A DNA stretch of 64,000 bases. Source: Aquabacter sp965279295 (GTDB taxonomy: Bacteria > Pseudomonadota > Alphaproteobacteria > Rhizobiales > Xanthobacteraceae). The stretch lies in assembly GCA_965279295.1 (NCBI GenBank), contig CBDIHQ010000017.1; one strand, given 5' to 3'. This document shows positions 1-8,275 of this stretch, piece by piece (within the stretch, counting starts at the first letter, position 1; the number at the start of each line of letters is the position of its first letter). The notes under the pieces are model-generated. The model ran no database searches. It had not been told where the DNA came from and was given only the letters and a program-made list of their open reading frames with translations. Position numbers and translations under genes: made by a program.

Positions 1-512
1 GCAAGGGCTGGGAGCAGGACCCCAACGCCTACATCTATTTCATCACCCAGGCGCCGGTCTGGGGGCGGATCTGCGACGTCATCGGCGAGACCCGGTGGAA
101 GACCGATCCCAGCTACGCCACCGCACCGGCGCGGCTGCCACGCCTCAACGAGATCTTCACGCGCATCGAGGCGTGGACCATGGCCCACACCAAGTTCGAG
201 GCCATGGAAATCCTCAACCAGTACGACATTCCCTGCGGCCCGATCCTCTCGATGAAGGAGATCGCGGAGGACCGCTCGCTCTATGCCACCGGCACGCTGG
301 TGGAGGTGGAGCACCCGGTGCGCGGGACCTATGTGACGGTGGGCAACCCCATCAAGCTCTCCGACAACGATGTGCCGGTGGAGCGTTCCCCGCTCCTGGG
401 CGAGCACACCGACGAAATTCTTTCCAGCGTGCTCGGCTTCGACGAAGCACGCATCTCCTCGCTCAAGGTGTCCGGGGCGCTCGGCGTGCCGGCCCGCATG
501 GCGGCGGAGTGA
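1..512 (+). CDS. frc: Formyl-CoA transferase (CaiB/BaiF family III), 3' part
   Basis: The C-terminal 169 residues of a family III CoA-transferase; the gene begins upstream of the window and is read from base 3. It is closely similar to the complete transferase at 1215-2465: both have KGWE-DPNAYIYF, a KFEA--IL segment, DIPC-P, MKEIAED and SPLLGEHTDE. The family moves CoA from formyl-CoA to oxalate, producing oxalyl-CoA for oxalyl-CoA decarboxylase. The active-site Asp lies in the missing N-terminal half. The C-terminus is about 10 residues longer than in the second copy. The family is certain; substrate choice rests on similarity to Frc. Confidence 0.9.
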   Translation, partial: KGWEQDPNAYIYFITQAPVWGRICDVIGETRWKTDPSYATAPARLPRLNEIFTRIEAWTMAHTKFEAMEILNQYDIPCGPILSMKEIAEDRSLYATGTLVEVEHPVRGTYVTVGNPIKLSDNDVPVERSPLLGEHTDEILSSVLGFDEARISSLKVSGALGVPARMAAE

Positions 513-540
513 GCCTCAGGCTCGGGTGAGAACCGAAGAC

Positions 541-577
541 ATGCAGCGCGGCCGCCGGTTTCGGTGCCGCGCTGCAT
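541..577 (+). terminator. Hairpin after first frc gene
   Basis: A perfect 12-bp inverted repeat (ATGCAGCGCGGC, 541-552, with its complement at 566-577) 28 bases after the frc stop. No T-run follows, so it is either a rho-independent-like terminator of weak type or an mRNA-stabilising 3' hairpin. Confidence 0.5.
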
Positions 578-623
578 GAAGAGACAACAAACGGCTGTCC
601 TTAGCTAAGCTGGAAAAGGCCCA

Positions 624-1046
624 ATGGCGATCGACCTGAGTGAGCTTGTCCACGCGATCGGAGACGCGGTGATCGTGTCTGACGGCGCTGGCCTGATCAC
701 GCTCTGGAATCCGGCGGCCGAGCGCATGTTCGGTTTCAGCCAGGAGGAGGCCCTGGGCCACTCCCTCGACCTCATCATTCCCGAGAAGCTGCGCAAGCGC
801 CATTGGGATGGCTACGACGTCACCATGCGCACCGGCGTGACGCGCTACGGCCATGACCTCCTGCGCGTGCCGGCGATCCACAAGGACGGGCGCGCCATGT
901 CCATCGCCTTCACGGTGGCGCTGCTGAATTCCGGCGGCGATGCGCCGGAAAGCTGCGTCGCCGTGGTGCGCGACGAAACCCTGCGGTGGAACGAGGAGTG
1001 TGCCCTGCGCAAGCGCCTCTCGGAACTGGAGGCGCAGGGCGCATGA
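624..1046 (+). CDS. PAS-domain-only sensor protein
   Basis: A 140-residue protein that is essentially one PAS domain (about residues 5-125): DAVIVSDGAGLITLWNPAAE, then the helix FGFSQEEALGHSLDLIIPE and the strand region KDGRAMSIAFTVALL. No kinase, cyclase, HTH or other output domain follows, so it must act through a partner or as a small-ligand sensor. It sits between two frc genes on the same strand, so a role in sensing redox, oxalate or an acyl-CoA for this pathway is an inference. AAAAGG lies just upstream of the ATG. Confidence 0.85.
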   Translation: MAIDLSELVHAIGDAVIVSDGAGLITLWNPAAERMFGFSQEEALGHSLDLIIPEKLRKRHWDGYDVTMRTGVTRYGHDLLRVPAIHKDGRAMSIAFTVALLNSGGDAPESCVAVVRDETLRWNEECALRKRLSELEAQGA

Positions 1047-1050
1047 GATC

Positions 1051-1069
1051 GCCGGGCTGATGGCCCGGC
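1051..1069 (+). terminator. Hairpin after PAS gene
   Basis: A GCCGGGC/GCCCGGC stem with a 5-base loop starts 5 bases after the PAS stop codon. It lacks a T-run and may only partly separate the PAS gene from the downstream frc gene. Confidence 0.35.
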
Positions 1070-1214
1070 AAGCAATCCCCCGAAGCCTGGAACAGGCGGT
1101 GCCTCCCGAACGAGGAAACCGGCCGCCTGGGGTGCGCGGGGTGAAAATCGTCCGGGACGGGCCTTGAGGGGCCTCCACCCGGAAACATTTAAAACGCTCG
1201 AAAGGGAAGACGAC

Positions 1215-2465
1215 ATGTCGAAGCCATTGGAAGGTATCAAGATCATCGACTTCACCCATGTGCAGGCCGGCCCGGCGTGCACGCAGCTCCTCGCCTGGTT
1301 CGGCGCGGACGTCATCAAGGTGGAGCGCCCCGGTTCCGGCGACGTGACGCGCTCGCAGCTGCGCGACGTGTCCAATGCCGACGCCCTCTATTTCACCATG
1401 CTGAACTCCAACAAGCGTTCGCTGACGCTCGACACCAAGACCGCCGCCGGCAAGGAAGTGCTGACGAAGCTCATCAAGGAGAGCGACGTTCTGGTGGAGA
1501 ATTTCGGCCCCGGCGCGCTCGACCGCATGGGCTTCACCTGGGCGCACATCAATGAACTGAACCCGGGTATGATCGTCGCCTCGGTGAAGGGCTTCTCCGA
1601 CGGCCACCATTACGAAGACCTGAAGGTCTATGAGAACGTCGCGCAGTGCGCCGGCGGCGCTGCCTCCACCACCGGCTTCTGGGATGGCCCCCCCACCGTG
1701 TCGTCCGCCGCTCTCGGCGACAGCAACACCGGCATGCACCTCGCCATCGGCATCCTCACCGCGCTTCACGCCCGCAACAAGAACGGCAAGGGCCAGAAGG
1801 TCGCCGTATCGATGCAGGATGCGGTTATCAACCTCTGCCGCGTGAAACTGCGCGATCAGCAGCGCCTCGACCGCGTGGGCTACCTTGAAGAATATCCGCA
1901 GTATCCCCACGGCGAGTTCTCGGACGTGGTGCCGCGCGGCGGCAATGCGGGCGGCGGCGGCCAGCCGGGCTGGGTGCTGAAGTGCAAGGGCTGGGAGACC
2001 GATCCCAACGCCTACATCTACTTCACAATCCAGGGCCATGCCTGGGCGCCGATCTGCAAGGCGCTGGGCCGCGACGAGTGGATCGACGATCCGGCCTACA
2101 ACACCGCCTCTGCACGCCAGGACAAGATCTTCGAGATCTTCGGCATCATCGAGGCCTGGCTCGCGGACAAGACCAAGTTCGAGGCCGTGGACATCCTGCG
2201 CAAGTTCGACATCCCCTGCGCGCCGGTGCTCACCATGAAGGAGATCGCGGAAGATCCTTCGCTGCGCGCGAGCGGCACCATCGTGGAAGTCGACCACAAG
2301 GAGCGCGGCAAGTACCTGACCGTCGGCAGCCCGATCAAGTTCTCCGACATGAGCGTCGAGATCACGGGGTCGCCGCTGCTCGGCGAGCACACTGACGAAG
2401 TTCTGGCCGAGCTTGGCTACAACGCCGACCAGATCAAGGAAATGCACGCGGCCCGCGCCGTCTGA
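1215..2465 (+). CDS. frc: Formyl-CoA:oxalate CoA-transferase
   Basis: A complete 416-residue family III CoA-transferase, cytoplasmic, close in length to Oxalobacter Frc (428). The catalytic aspartate falls at residue 169 in GDSNTGMH, the same number as in characterised Frc, and the glycine loop GGGGQPG that closes over the active site is present. The ATG at 1215 is preferred over an earlier in-frame start at 1164 because AAAGGGAAG precedes it and homology begins at MSKPLEGIKIIDF. It is a paralogue of the partial gene at 1-512. An oxalyl-CoA decarboxylase is not in the window and may lie upstream. Confidence 0.93.
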   Translation: MSKPLEGIKIIDFTHVQAGPACTQLLAWFGADVIKVERPGSGDVTRSQLRDVSNADALYFTMLNSNKRSLTLDTKTAAGKEVLTKLIKESDVLVENFGPGALDRMGFTWAHINELNPGMIVASVKGFSDGHHYEDLKVYENVAQCAGGAASTTGFWDGPPTVSSAALGDSNTGMHLAIGILTALHARNKNGKGQKVAVSMQDAVINLCRVKLRDQQRLDRVGYLEEYPQYPHGEFSDVVPRGGNAGGGGQPGWVLKCKGWETDPNAYIYFTIQGHAWAPICKALGRDEWIDDPAYNTASARQDKIFEIFGIIEAWLADKTKFEAVDILRKFDIPCAPVLTMKEIAEDPSLRASGTIVEVDHKERGKYLTVGSPIKFSDMSVEITGSPLLGEHTDEVLAELGYNADQIKEMHAARAV

Positions 2466-2483
2466 GCGTCCGCGTTTGGCATC

Positions 2484-2512
2484 GGGAACGGCGCACGCGC
2501 CGTTCCCTTTTT
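2484..2512 (+). terminator. Intrinsic terminator of frc
   Basis: GGGAACGGCG (2484-2493) pairs perfectly with CGCCGTTCCC (2498-2507) around a CACG loop, followed at once by TTTTT. It lies 18 bases after the frc stop codon. Confidence 0.9.
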
Positions 2513-2524
2513 ACCTTCTCTTGG

Positions 2525-2641
2525 CCCCCTCTCCCGCTTGCGGGGGAGGGCTGGGGAGGGGGCCTTCACCATGAAAAATCCTTGAAACGGGGAGTGGGCA
2601 CTCTTCCCCCTCCCTGACCCTCCCCCGCAAGCGGGAGAGGG
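2525..2641. repeat. Palindromic intergenic repeat, copy 1 (inverted pair)
   Basis: Unit 2525-2562 (CCCTCTCCCGCTTGCGGG then GGAGGGCTGGGGAGGGGG) and its reverse complement at 2606-2641. Each unit is itself a hairpin (CTCCCGC/GCGGGAG). The rest of the 307-base gap from frc to the next gene holds only the terminator above. Confidence 0.85.
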
Positions 2642-2772
2642 AGTTTGCTCCTAACAGGGCCGCAGAAAATCGGGCCGGGATGCGGGCGAAGCCCCCCTGA
2701 GCCGCGTGCGCCCCTTACACTCGCGCCCAGCCTTCCTACATAAATTCCGTCCTTCCGTATGGAGAGAGTGGG

Positions 2773-2976
2773 ATGATGTTCGCGGTTGCGGTTCTGTTGC
2801 CTTGGCTCGCCCTCATGCTGCGCGGCCGCGTGTTCCAGGGCCTTCTCTGCCTGATCCTTCAGATCACGCTGATCGGCTGGCTGCCGGCGGCCATTTGGGC
2901 CGTCATGGTGGTCAATTCCGACAATGAGGAGCGTCGCCACCGCGCGCTTCTCACGTCGCTTCAGAACAGGCGGTAG
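2773..2976 (+). CDS. Small membrane protein, YqaE/Pmp3-like
   Basis: A 67-residue protein with two hydrophobic segments (about residues 2-14 and 21-46) separated by a short basic stretch, and a charged tail (NEERRHR). The arrangement of an LLPWLALMLRGRV hairpin followed by LIGWLPAAIWAVMV resembles the YqaE/Pmp3 stress-associated proteolipids of the inner membrane. The ATG is doubled (2773, 2776) behind a GGAGAG ribosome site. The family call is by pattern only and its function is unknown. Confidence 0.65.
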   Translation: MMFAVAVLLPWLALMLRGRVFQGLLCLILQITLIGWLPAAIWAVMVVNSDNEERRHRALLTSLQNRR

Positions 2977-3023
2977 GCCCGGCCCGTGCCTCGCGCGGCG
3001 GCCACGCGCCGCGGGAGGATGAC

Positions 3024-3797
3024 ATGGCAGACTGGGTTCGCTTCACCCACGGGGAAACGTCCGGCATCGGTGTGCTGGACGGCGAAGATATCATCGTTCA
3101 CGCGGGCTGCATGTTCGCCGGTGCGCGCGCCACCGGCGAACGTCTTGCGCTCGCCTCGGTGACTTTGGAGGCGCCGTGCCGCCCCTCCAAGATCATCGCG
3201 CTCTGGAATAACTTCCACGGCCTCGCCGCCAAACTAGGCGTCGCCGCGCCGGCCGAGCCGCTCTATCTGCTGAAAGCCCCCACCACCGCCGCCGCGCCGG
3301 GCGCAACGGTGCGCCGGCCGCCGGCTTATGACGGCAAGACCGTTTATGAGGGCGAATTGGGCATTGTCATCGGCAAGGTTGCCTCGAACATTTCAGAGGA
3401 CGAGGCCGGCGGCCATATCTTCGGCTACACCATCGTCAACGACATCACTGCGGCAGACATCCTGAATAAGGATCCAACATTCCCGCAATGGGCGCGCGCC
3501 AAAGGGTTTGACGATTACGGGCCGTTTGGGCCCATCCTTACGACCATCTCCCCGCCGGCGGGTGCGCATGTGCGCACTGTGCTGAACGGGGTGGAGCGGC
3601 AGAATTATCCCCTCGCCGACATGATCTTTCCTCCGCATCGGCTGGTGGCTCTGCTCTCGCGCGACATGACCCTCCATCCCGGCGACCTGATCGCCTGCGG
3701 CACCTCGCTGGGGGTGGGCTCCATGAAGGATGCGGTGAACCAGATCGAGGTTTCCATCGACGGCATCGGCACATTGCGGAACGTGTTCGTGCAGTGA
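3024..3797 (+). CDS. Fumarylacetoacetate hydrolase family protein
   Basis: A 257-residue FAH-fold protein. Residues about 55-255 form the catalytic domain, with the metal-binding YEGELGIVIG and NDITAADI segments and the C-terminal TSLGVGSMKDAVNQIEV strands. Members hydrolyse or decarboxylate 2,4-dioxo or 2-oxo acids, for example homoprotocatechuate isomerase/decarboxylase or acylpyruvase. The GTSLGVG replaces the more usual GTPxGVG. The substrate cannot be deduced. It is followed after a palindromic repeat by a thioesterase, which suggests general acyl or aromatic catabolism. Confidence 0.85.
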   Translation: MADWVRFTHGETSGIGVLDGEDIIVHAGCMFAGARATGERLALASVTLEAPCRPSKIIALWNNFHGLAAKLGVAAPAEPLYLLKAPTTAAAPGATVRRPPAYDGKTVYEGELGIVIGKVASNISEDEAGGHIFGYTIVNDITAADILNKDPTFPQWARAKGFDDYGPFGPILTTISPPAGAHVRTVLNGVERQNYPLADMIFPPHRLVALLSRDMTLHPGDLIACGTSLGVGSMKDAVNQIEVSIDGIGTLRNVFVQ

Positions 3798-3823
3798 GGG
3801 GATGGCCGCCTCCTGCGCGGATT

Positions 3824-3943
3824 CCCCTCTCCCGCTGGCGGGGGAGGGCCGGGGAGGGGGCAGGCGCCTCGCAAGACGCAATGCTGCCCAGCCAGTTCTC
3901 ACCATTCCCCCTCCCTAACCCTCCCCCGCCAGCGGGAGAGGGG
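3824..3943. repeat. Palindromic intergenic repeat, copy 2 (inverted pair)
   Basis: Left unit 3824-3860 and reverse-complement unit 3907-3943. The central TT/AA of other copies is GG/CC here (CCGCTGGCGG against CCGCCAGCGG), so both halves changed together and pairing is kept. It lies between two same-strand genes. Confidence 0.85.
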
Positions 3944-4021
3944 ATTCTCCCCACAAGGCCCGCCCTTGCCTCGCGCGATCCGTTGCGTCTCTATGCGGGC
4001 ATCCGCCGCCTGGACGATGCC

Positions 4022-4483
4022 ATGACTGCTCCCACCTTCACGCCGCCCGATCCCGACTATGAAAACCGGGTGCGCGCCAGCTTTGCGCGTCAGCCGTTCA
4101 TGACGCACATGGGCGCCCAGATGGGGGCGGTGGCGCCGGGCCGGGTCGAGGTGGTGCTGCCTTATGCGGAGAGCGTGACGCAGCAGCACGGCTTCTTCCA
4201 CGGGGGGGCCGTGGGGGCGATCGCCGATACCGCCGGCGGCTATGCCGCCTTCACGCTGTTTCCGGCGGATTCGACCATTCTCACCGTCGAATACAAAATC
4301 AACATCATGGCGCCCGGACGCGGCGAGCGGCTGGTGGCAGTGGGCGAAGTGGTCCGCTCCGGCCGCACGCTGACCATCGTCAAGGTGGACATCTTCGCCG
4401 AGAGCGGGGGCACGCGTACCCACTGTGCCATGGCCACCCAGACCCTGTTCTGCCTGACCGGCAAAAGCGACGCCCGAGCCTGA
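4022..4483 (+). CDS. PaaI-family hotdog thioesterase
   Basis: A 153-residue hotdog-fold thioesterase, probably hydrolysing a cytosolic acyl- or aryl-CoA. The signature helix HGGAVGAIADTAGGYA contains the acidic residue that usually serves as catalytic base, followed by the strands TVEYKINIMAPG and RTLTIVKVDIF. The frame stays open upstream to 3794, but that stretch is the palindromic repeat, so the ATG at 4022 is chosen. The stop codon overlaps the sfsA start (TGATG), suggesting translational coupling. Confidence 0.85.
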   Translation: MTAPTFTPPDPDYENRVRASFARQPFMTHMGAQMGAVAPGRVEVVLPYAESVTQQHGFFHGGAVGAIADTAGGYAAFTLFPADSTILTVEYKINIMAPGRGERLVAVGEVVRSGRTLTIVKVDIFAESGGTRTHCAMATQTLFCLTGKSDARA

Positions 4484-5196
4484 TGCAGTTCGCCAGCCCC
4501 CTGGTGCCGGCAACGCTGCTGCGCCGCTACAAGCGTTTCCTCGCCGACGTGGTGCTGGAGGACGGCACCGAGACGATTGTCCATGTGGCCAATTCCGGTG
4601 CCATGTCCGGCCTTGCGACGCCGGGCTCCCGCGTCTGGCTGTCCCGCCCCGGCACGCCCGGGCGCAAGCTCGCTTTCAGTTGGGAACTGGTGGAGGCAGA
4701 CTTCGGTGCCGGCACGGAACTGGTCGGCATCAACACCATGTACCCCAATGCTTTGGTGGCCGAGGCGGTGCGGGCCGGGCGGATTCCCGCGCTTGTCGGA
4801 TATGAGAGCCTTCGCCGGGAGGTCAAATACGGCGTCAACAGCCGCATCGACCTGCTGCTGGAGGGGGAAGGGCGTCCGCCCTGCTATGTCGAAGTGAAGA
4901 ATGTCCATCTGGTCCGCCGGCCGGGGCTGACGGAGTTCCCGGATTGCGTGACGACGCGGGGCACCAAGCATCTGGTGGAGCTTGCCGCCATGGCTGCGGG
5001 CGGCGCGCGGGCGGTGATGGTCTATCTCGGCCAGATCGCTTCGCCGCAGGCCATCGCGCTCGCCCGCGATATCGACCCGGCCTATGGCGCCGCCTTCAAC
5101 CTTGCGCGCGCGGCCGGGGTGGAGGCGCTGGCCTTCACCTGCGCGGTGAGCGTTGAAAGCATCGCTTTGGCGCACGAGGTGCCGATGCTGGGGTGA
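4483..5196 (+). CDS. sfsA: Sugar fermentation stimulation protein homologue SfsA
   Basis: A 237-residue SfsA protein. Recognisable parts are the N-terminal RYKRFLADVVLEDG, the central HVANSGAMSGLATPG and the nuclease-like core KYGVNSRIDLLLEG followed by CYVEVKNVHL. The D and E-x-K residues of the core match the PD-(D/E)XK fold. The biochemical role of SfsA is not settled; E. coli SfsA was linked to maltose gene expression and binds DNA. In many Hyphomicrobiales the gene precedes map and radC, as here. The start overlaps the thioesterase stop by one base. Confidence 0.95.
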   Translation: MQFASPLVPATLLRRYKRFLADVVLEDGTETIVHVANSGAMSGLATPGSRVWLSRPGTPGRKLAFSWELVEADFGAGTELVGINTMYPNALVAEAVRAGRIPALVGYESLRREVKYGVNSRIDLLLEGEGRPPCYVEVKNVHLVRRPGLTEFPDCVTTRGTKHLVELAAMAAGGARAVMVYLGQIASPQAIALARDIDPAYGAAFNLARAAGVEALAFTCAVSVESIALAHEVPMLG

Positions 5197-5368
5197 GGGC
5201 TTTTCCGATCCCCGGACATGGCAGGAGATCGCGGGAAAGCCGCGCTTGCATGGCAGTCCTGATGGGGTCTGCCGCCGCAAAATCGCCCGGTGACTTGCTT
5301 TGCGCGGCCGTTGGCCTAAATCTGAGGATGGGATCAAGGGCGGGTGCGGCCCGCTGTCAGGACGCGTT

Positions 5369-6196
5369 ATGACTTATGTGGAGGCGGCCAACGCGCCGCT
5401 GCGAAAGACCGGACATATCAAGCTCTACGGGCCGGAAGGCTTCGAGGGTATGCGCCGCGCTGGGCAACTGACGGCCCAGGTGCTCGACGCGGTCTGCGAA
5501 ATGATCGGGCCGGGTGTGTCGACGGATGCCGTCGACAAGCTGGTGTTCGACTTCGCCATGGACCATGGCGCCTATCCCGCGACTTTGATGTATCGCGGCT
5601 ATCGCTATTCGGTCTGCACCTCCATCAACCATGTGGTCTGCCACGGCATGCCCAACGCGCGGCCGCTGCGCGACGGCGACATCGTGAATGTGGACGTGAC
5701 CCTGGTGCTGGACGGCTGGTATGGCGATTCGAGCCGCATGTTCGCCATCGGCGCCGTGCCGCGCCGCGCCGAGCGGCTGCTGGACGTGACCTATGACGCC
5801 ATGATGCGCGGCATCGCCGCGATCCGTCCCGGCGGCCATGTCGGCGACATCGGCGCGGCGATCCAGGATTTCGTCGAGCCGCAGCACATGAGCGTGGTGC
5901 GCGACTTCTGCGGCCACGGGGTGGGGCAGGTGTTCCACGACGAGCCGAATATCGTCCATGTCGGCCGGCGCGGGGAAGGGCCCGAACTCAAGCCGGGCAT
6001 GATCTTCACCGTCGAGCCCATGATCAATCTGGGCCGCCCCCATGTGAAGGTGCTGTCCGACGGGTGGACCGCTGTGACCCGCGATCGTTCGCTCTCGGCG
6101 CAGTTCGAGCATGCGGTGGGTGTGACGGCAACCGGGGTGGAGATATTCACCCTCAGCCCGAAGGGATACCACAAGCCGCCTTACGTCGCGGGTTGA
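5369..6196 (+). CDS. map: Methionine aminopeptidase, type I
   Basis: A 275-residue cytoplasmic metalloprotease that removes the initiator methionine. The full active-site set is present at His92, Asp109, Asp120, His183, Glu216 and Glu247, spaced almost as in E. coli Map. The segments CHGMP, NVDVTL, GHGVGQVFH and FTVEPM carry them. ATG 5369 is chosen because homology starts soon after it; an upstream in-frame start at 5300 would add an unsupported basic extension. radC starts six bases after the stop. Confidence 0.96.
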   Translation: MTYVEAANAPLRKTGHIKLYGPEGFEGMRRAGQLTAQVLDAVCEMIGPGVSTDAVDKLVFDFAMDHGAYPATLMYRGYRYSVCTSINHVVCHGMPNARPLRDGDIVNVDVTLVLDGWYGDSSRMFAIGAVPRRAERLLDVTYDAMMRGIAAIRPGGHVGDIGAAIQDFVEPQHMSVVRDFCGHGVGQVFHDEPNIVHVGRRGEGPELKPGMIFTVEPMINLGRPHVKVLSDGWTAVTRDRSLSAQFEHAVGVTATGVEIFTLSPKGYHKPPYVAG

Positions 6197-6202
6197 TGCG
6201 CC

Positions 6203-6910
6203 GTGGCGCGGGCTCCCGGGGATGGACTTGAGGAGGCTGCGCCGCATTTCCACGGCCATCGCGACCGCCTGCGCACGCGGTTCCGCGAGGCGGGTGCGGC
6301 GGCTCTCGCCGATTACGAACTGCTGGAACTGGTGCTGTTCCGCGCGGTTCCGCGCCGGGATGTGAAACCGTTTGCCAAGGCGCTGGTGGAGCGGTTCGGC
6401 TCATTCGCCGAAGTGCTGGCCGCGCCCGCGCCGCTGCTTGAGGAAGTGGCGGGCATGACCGCTTCCATCGTCACCGAGCTGAAGCTGGTGGAGGCCGCAG
6501 CGCATCGCATCGCGCGCGGGCAGGTCAAGCGCCGCCCGGTGCTGTCATCCTGGAGTTCGGTCATCGAATATTGCCGCACGGCCATGGCGTTTTCCGAGCG
6601 CGAGCAGGTGCGCGTTCTGTTCCTGGACAAACGCAACCAGTTGATCGCCGACGAGGTGCTGCAGACCGGGACTGTCGATCATGCGCCGGTGTATCCTCGC
6701 GAGGTGGTGAAGCGGGCGCTGGAGGTGTCGGCATCGGCGCTGATCCTGTGCCACAACCACCCGTCCGGCGATCCGACGCCTTCGCGCGCCGATATCGACA
6801 TGACCCGAAAGATCATCGATGTGGCCAAGCCGCTGGGCATCGAGGTGCACGACCACATCATCGTCGGCAAGGATGGCCATGCCAGCCTCAAGGGCCTGCG
6901 GCTGATCTGA
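6203..6910 (+). CDS. radC: RadC-family JAB/MPN-domain protein
   Basis: A 235-residue RadC (UPF0758) protein. The N-terminal helix-hairpin-helix region (about 25-95, ALADYELLELVLF) precedes the JAB domain (about 110-235), whose metal motif CHNHPSGDPTPSRADID supplies the His-x-His and Asp ligands. The molecular role is unclear; the name comes from a mis-assigned radiation-sensitive mutation. The start is GTG, six bases downstream of the map stop; nearby ATGs are out of frame. Confidence 0.95.
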   Translation: MARAPGDGLEEAAPHFHGHRDRLRTRFREAGAAALADYELLELVLFRAVPRRDVKPFAKALVERFGSFAEVLAAPAPLLEEVAGMTASIVTELKLVEAAAHRIARGQVKRRPVLSSWSSVIEYCRTAMAFSEREQVRVLFLDKRNQLIADEVLQTGTVDHAPVYPREVVKRALEVSASALILCHNHPSGDPTPSRADIDMTRKIIDVAKPLGIEVHDHIIVGKDGHASLKGLRLI

Positions 6911-6916
6911 CGGCTG

Positions 6917-6945
6917 GGGCGTGCGGGGCACGCCCTGCGGTCTTT
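6917..6945 (+). terminator. Possible terminator after radC
   Basis: A GGGCGTGC/GCACGCCC stem with a GGG loop (6917-6935), then TGCGGTCTTTCC. The T-run is poor, so termination is only possible. Confidence 0.45.
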
Positions 6946-7046
6946 CCAATCTTCAATCCCCACACCGGGACGGCTGCGGCTAGCCTTGAGCCATTCCTGC
7001 GCCCTGGATGCTTCGGGTGGGTTTGCTTGCGCGTGGGCGTTACCAC

Positions 7047-7078
7047 AAACAAAAAACGCCGCGCTTTCGCGCGACGTT
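7047..7078 (-). terminator. Intrinsic terminator of the TorF-like porin gene
   Basis: On the minus strand AACGTCGCGC-GAAA-GCGCGGCGTT forms a 10-bp stem (one G-U pair) capped by a GAAA tetraloop and followed by TTTTGTTTG. This is the clearest intrinsic terminator in the window, 43 bases past the porin stop codon. Confidence 0.93.
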
Positions 7079-7120
7079 TGATGCGAGACCGGCGCGGGCG
7101 GAGCCGCGCGCCGGATCAGA

Positions 7121-8038
7121 TCACTTGAGGGCGTTCAGAGAAGTCGCGAACGAGAGGGTCGCGATGAACTTGTCGCCGCAAGAGTTGGAGTTCGAGATCA
7201 TGAAGGCGCAATCGTTGCTGCTGAGGTCGGTGCCCGAATAGCGCAGATCGAGGGTTGCGGCCTTGTAGGTGAAGGCGACGCCGATGTTCCACCAGTTGTA
7301 GCCGGGCAGGTTCTGATCGAACGTGATGCCGGTGATAGCGTTGGTCACAGGGTAGTTGTAGACGCTGGTGGACAGCCACTGATGGCCGAACTCACCCGAA
7401 GCGTACCAGCCGAAGTCGCCGCCCGGGCCGAAGCTCGGCAGGGGAACCTTCGCGGTGGCCGACAGCGCCGTACCGTCCGTGCCGGTCGAGGCGAAGTCGC
7501 TGGTCCAGTAGAGGTTCAAGCCGACGGTCAGCCAGGGGGCCACGACGTAGCTGGGCTTCGCGTAGATTTCCCAGTAGTTGAAGTCGGAAGAGCCGGGGCC
7601 GGCGTTGTAGCCGAGGAAGGGATCGTAGCTCGAGCTGCTGCCCGGGAAGGTGTAGTACACGGCGCCAACGTCGAGGGTGAAGGCACCCCAGGTGTGACGC
7701 AGGCCGCCCGAGAAGTCGACTTCAAGCGAGCTGTTGCCGTAGTTGTAGCCGAGGCCGGTGATGGTGGTGTCGACCCAGTTCTGGTTCGAGGCCCACACGT
7801 TGAAGTAAACCCAGTCCATGACCTGGAGTTCAACGAAGCCCTGGATCGCGGCGTTGTTGTTGGTCTGGCTGATACCGCGGAACAGGTAGTCCGAGGTCAG
7901 CGACACGCCGAAAGCAATGTCCCACATGGGGGGCGGGGGGGGAACCGCCACGGCCTTAACCGGCATGGACAGGTCGGCAGCATTGGCTGCGCCGGCGATC
8001 ATCATGCTGGCGGCGGCGGCAAGAACTAGCTTCTTCAT
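7121..8038 (-). CDS. TorF-family putative outer-membrane porin
   Basis: A 305-residue secreted protein with a clear signal peptide (MKKLVLAAAASMMIAGAANA, cleavage near residue 20) and a long series of alternating aromatic beta strands. A repeated DYLFRGISQT / GYNYGNSSLE / YVVAPWLTVGLNLYW pattern and a C-terminal strand are typical of the TorF / TIGR02001 outer-membrane family. ATG 8038 is used because it starts the signal peptide; an upstream extension to 8128 has no support. The gene is monocistronic, with its own strong terminator and a 237-base upstream region. The solute is unknown. Confidence 0.88.
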   Translation of the reverse strand: MKKLVLAAAASMMIAGAANAADLSMPVKAVAVPPPPPMWDIAFGVSLTSDYLFRGISQTNNNAAIQGFVELQVMDWVYFNVWASNQNWVDTTITGLGYNYGNSSLEVDFSGGLRHTWGAFTLDVGAVYYTFPGSSSSYDPFLGYNAGPGSSDFNYWEIYAKPSYVVAPWLTVGLNLYWTSDFASTGTDGTALSATAKVPLPSFGPGGDFGWYASGEFGHQWLSTSVYNYPVTNAITGITFDQNLPGYNWWNIGVAFTYKAATLDLRYSGTDLSSNDCAFMISNSNSCGDKFIATLSFATSLNALK

Positions 8039-8275
8039 AAGAACCCCCAAAGGAATTTGATCTCGATATTTCTGATCTCGATTGAGCCAAATTTCGCGAC
8101 CTTGTCCAATGTGAAAAAGCAGGCACATCTTGGCGGAAAAATAGGCAAACCCGCATGAATGCTAGATTCTGCTGTTGCACAACTGCAACGCGCAGGGGTG
8201 AAAGCGAATTTGGCTTTTTTGGGAATCCGCTCAGGGGCGTCCGAAACGGGGCATTATCAGTTGCTTAACCCTGTG
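8039..8275 (-). promoter_or_regulatory. Upstream region of porin gene
   Basis: A 237-base gap, noticeably AT-richer than its flanks near 8040-8230, which must contain the minus-strand porin promoter. No unambiguous -35/-10 pair or operator could be assigned by eye. Confidence 0.3.

Noticed and set aside
516..2447. A 643-codon open frame on the minus strand opposite frc and the PAS gene
   Set aside because: It mirrors real plus-strand genes in high-GC DNA, has low-complexity His/Arg/Gly-rich composition and no homology.
2525..2641. Regular GC-rich repeats considered as a CRISPR array or insertion-sequence ends
   Set aside because: Units are palindromic, isolated pairs with no array of equal spacers, and no transposase or cas gene is in the window.
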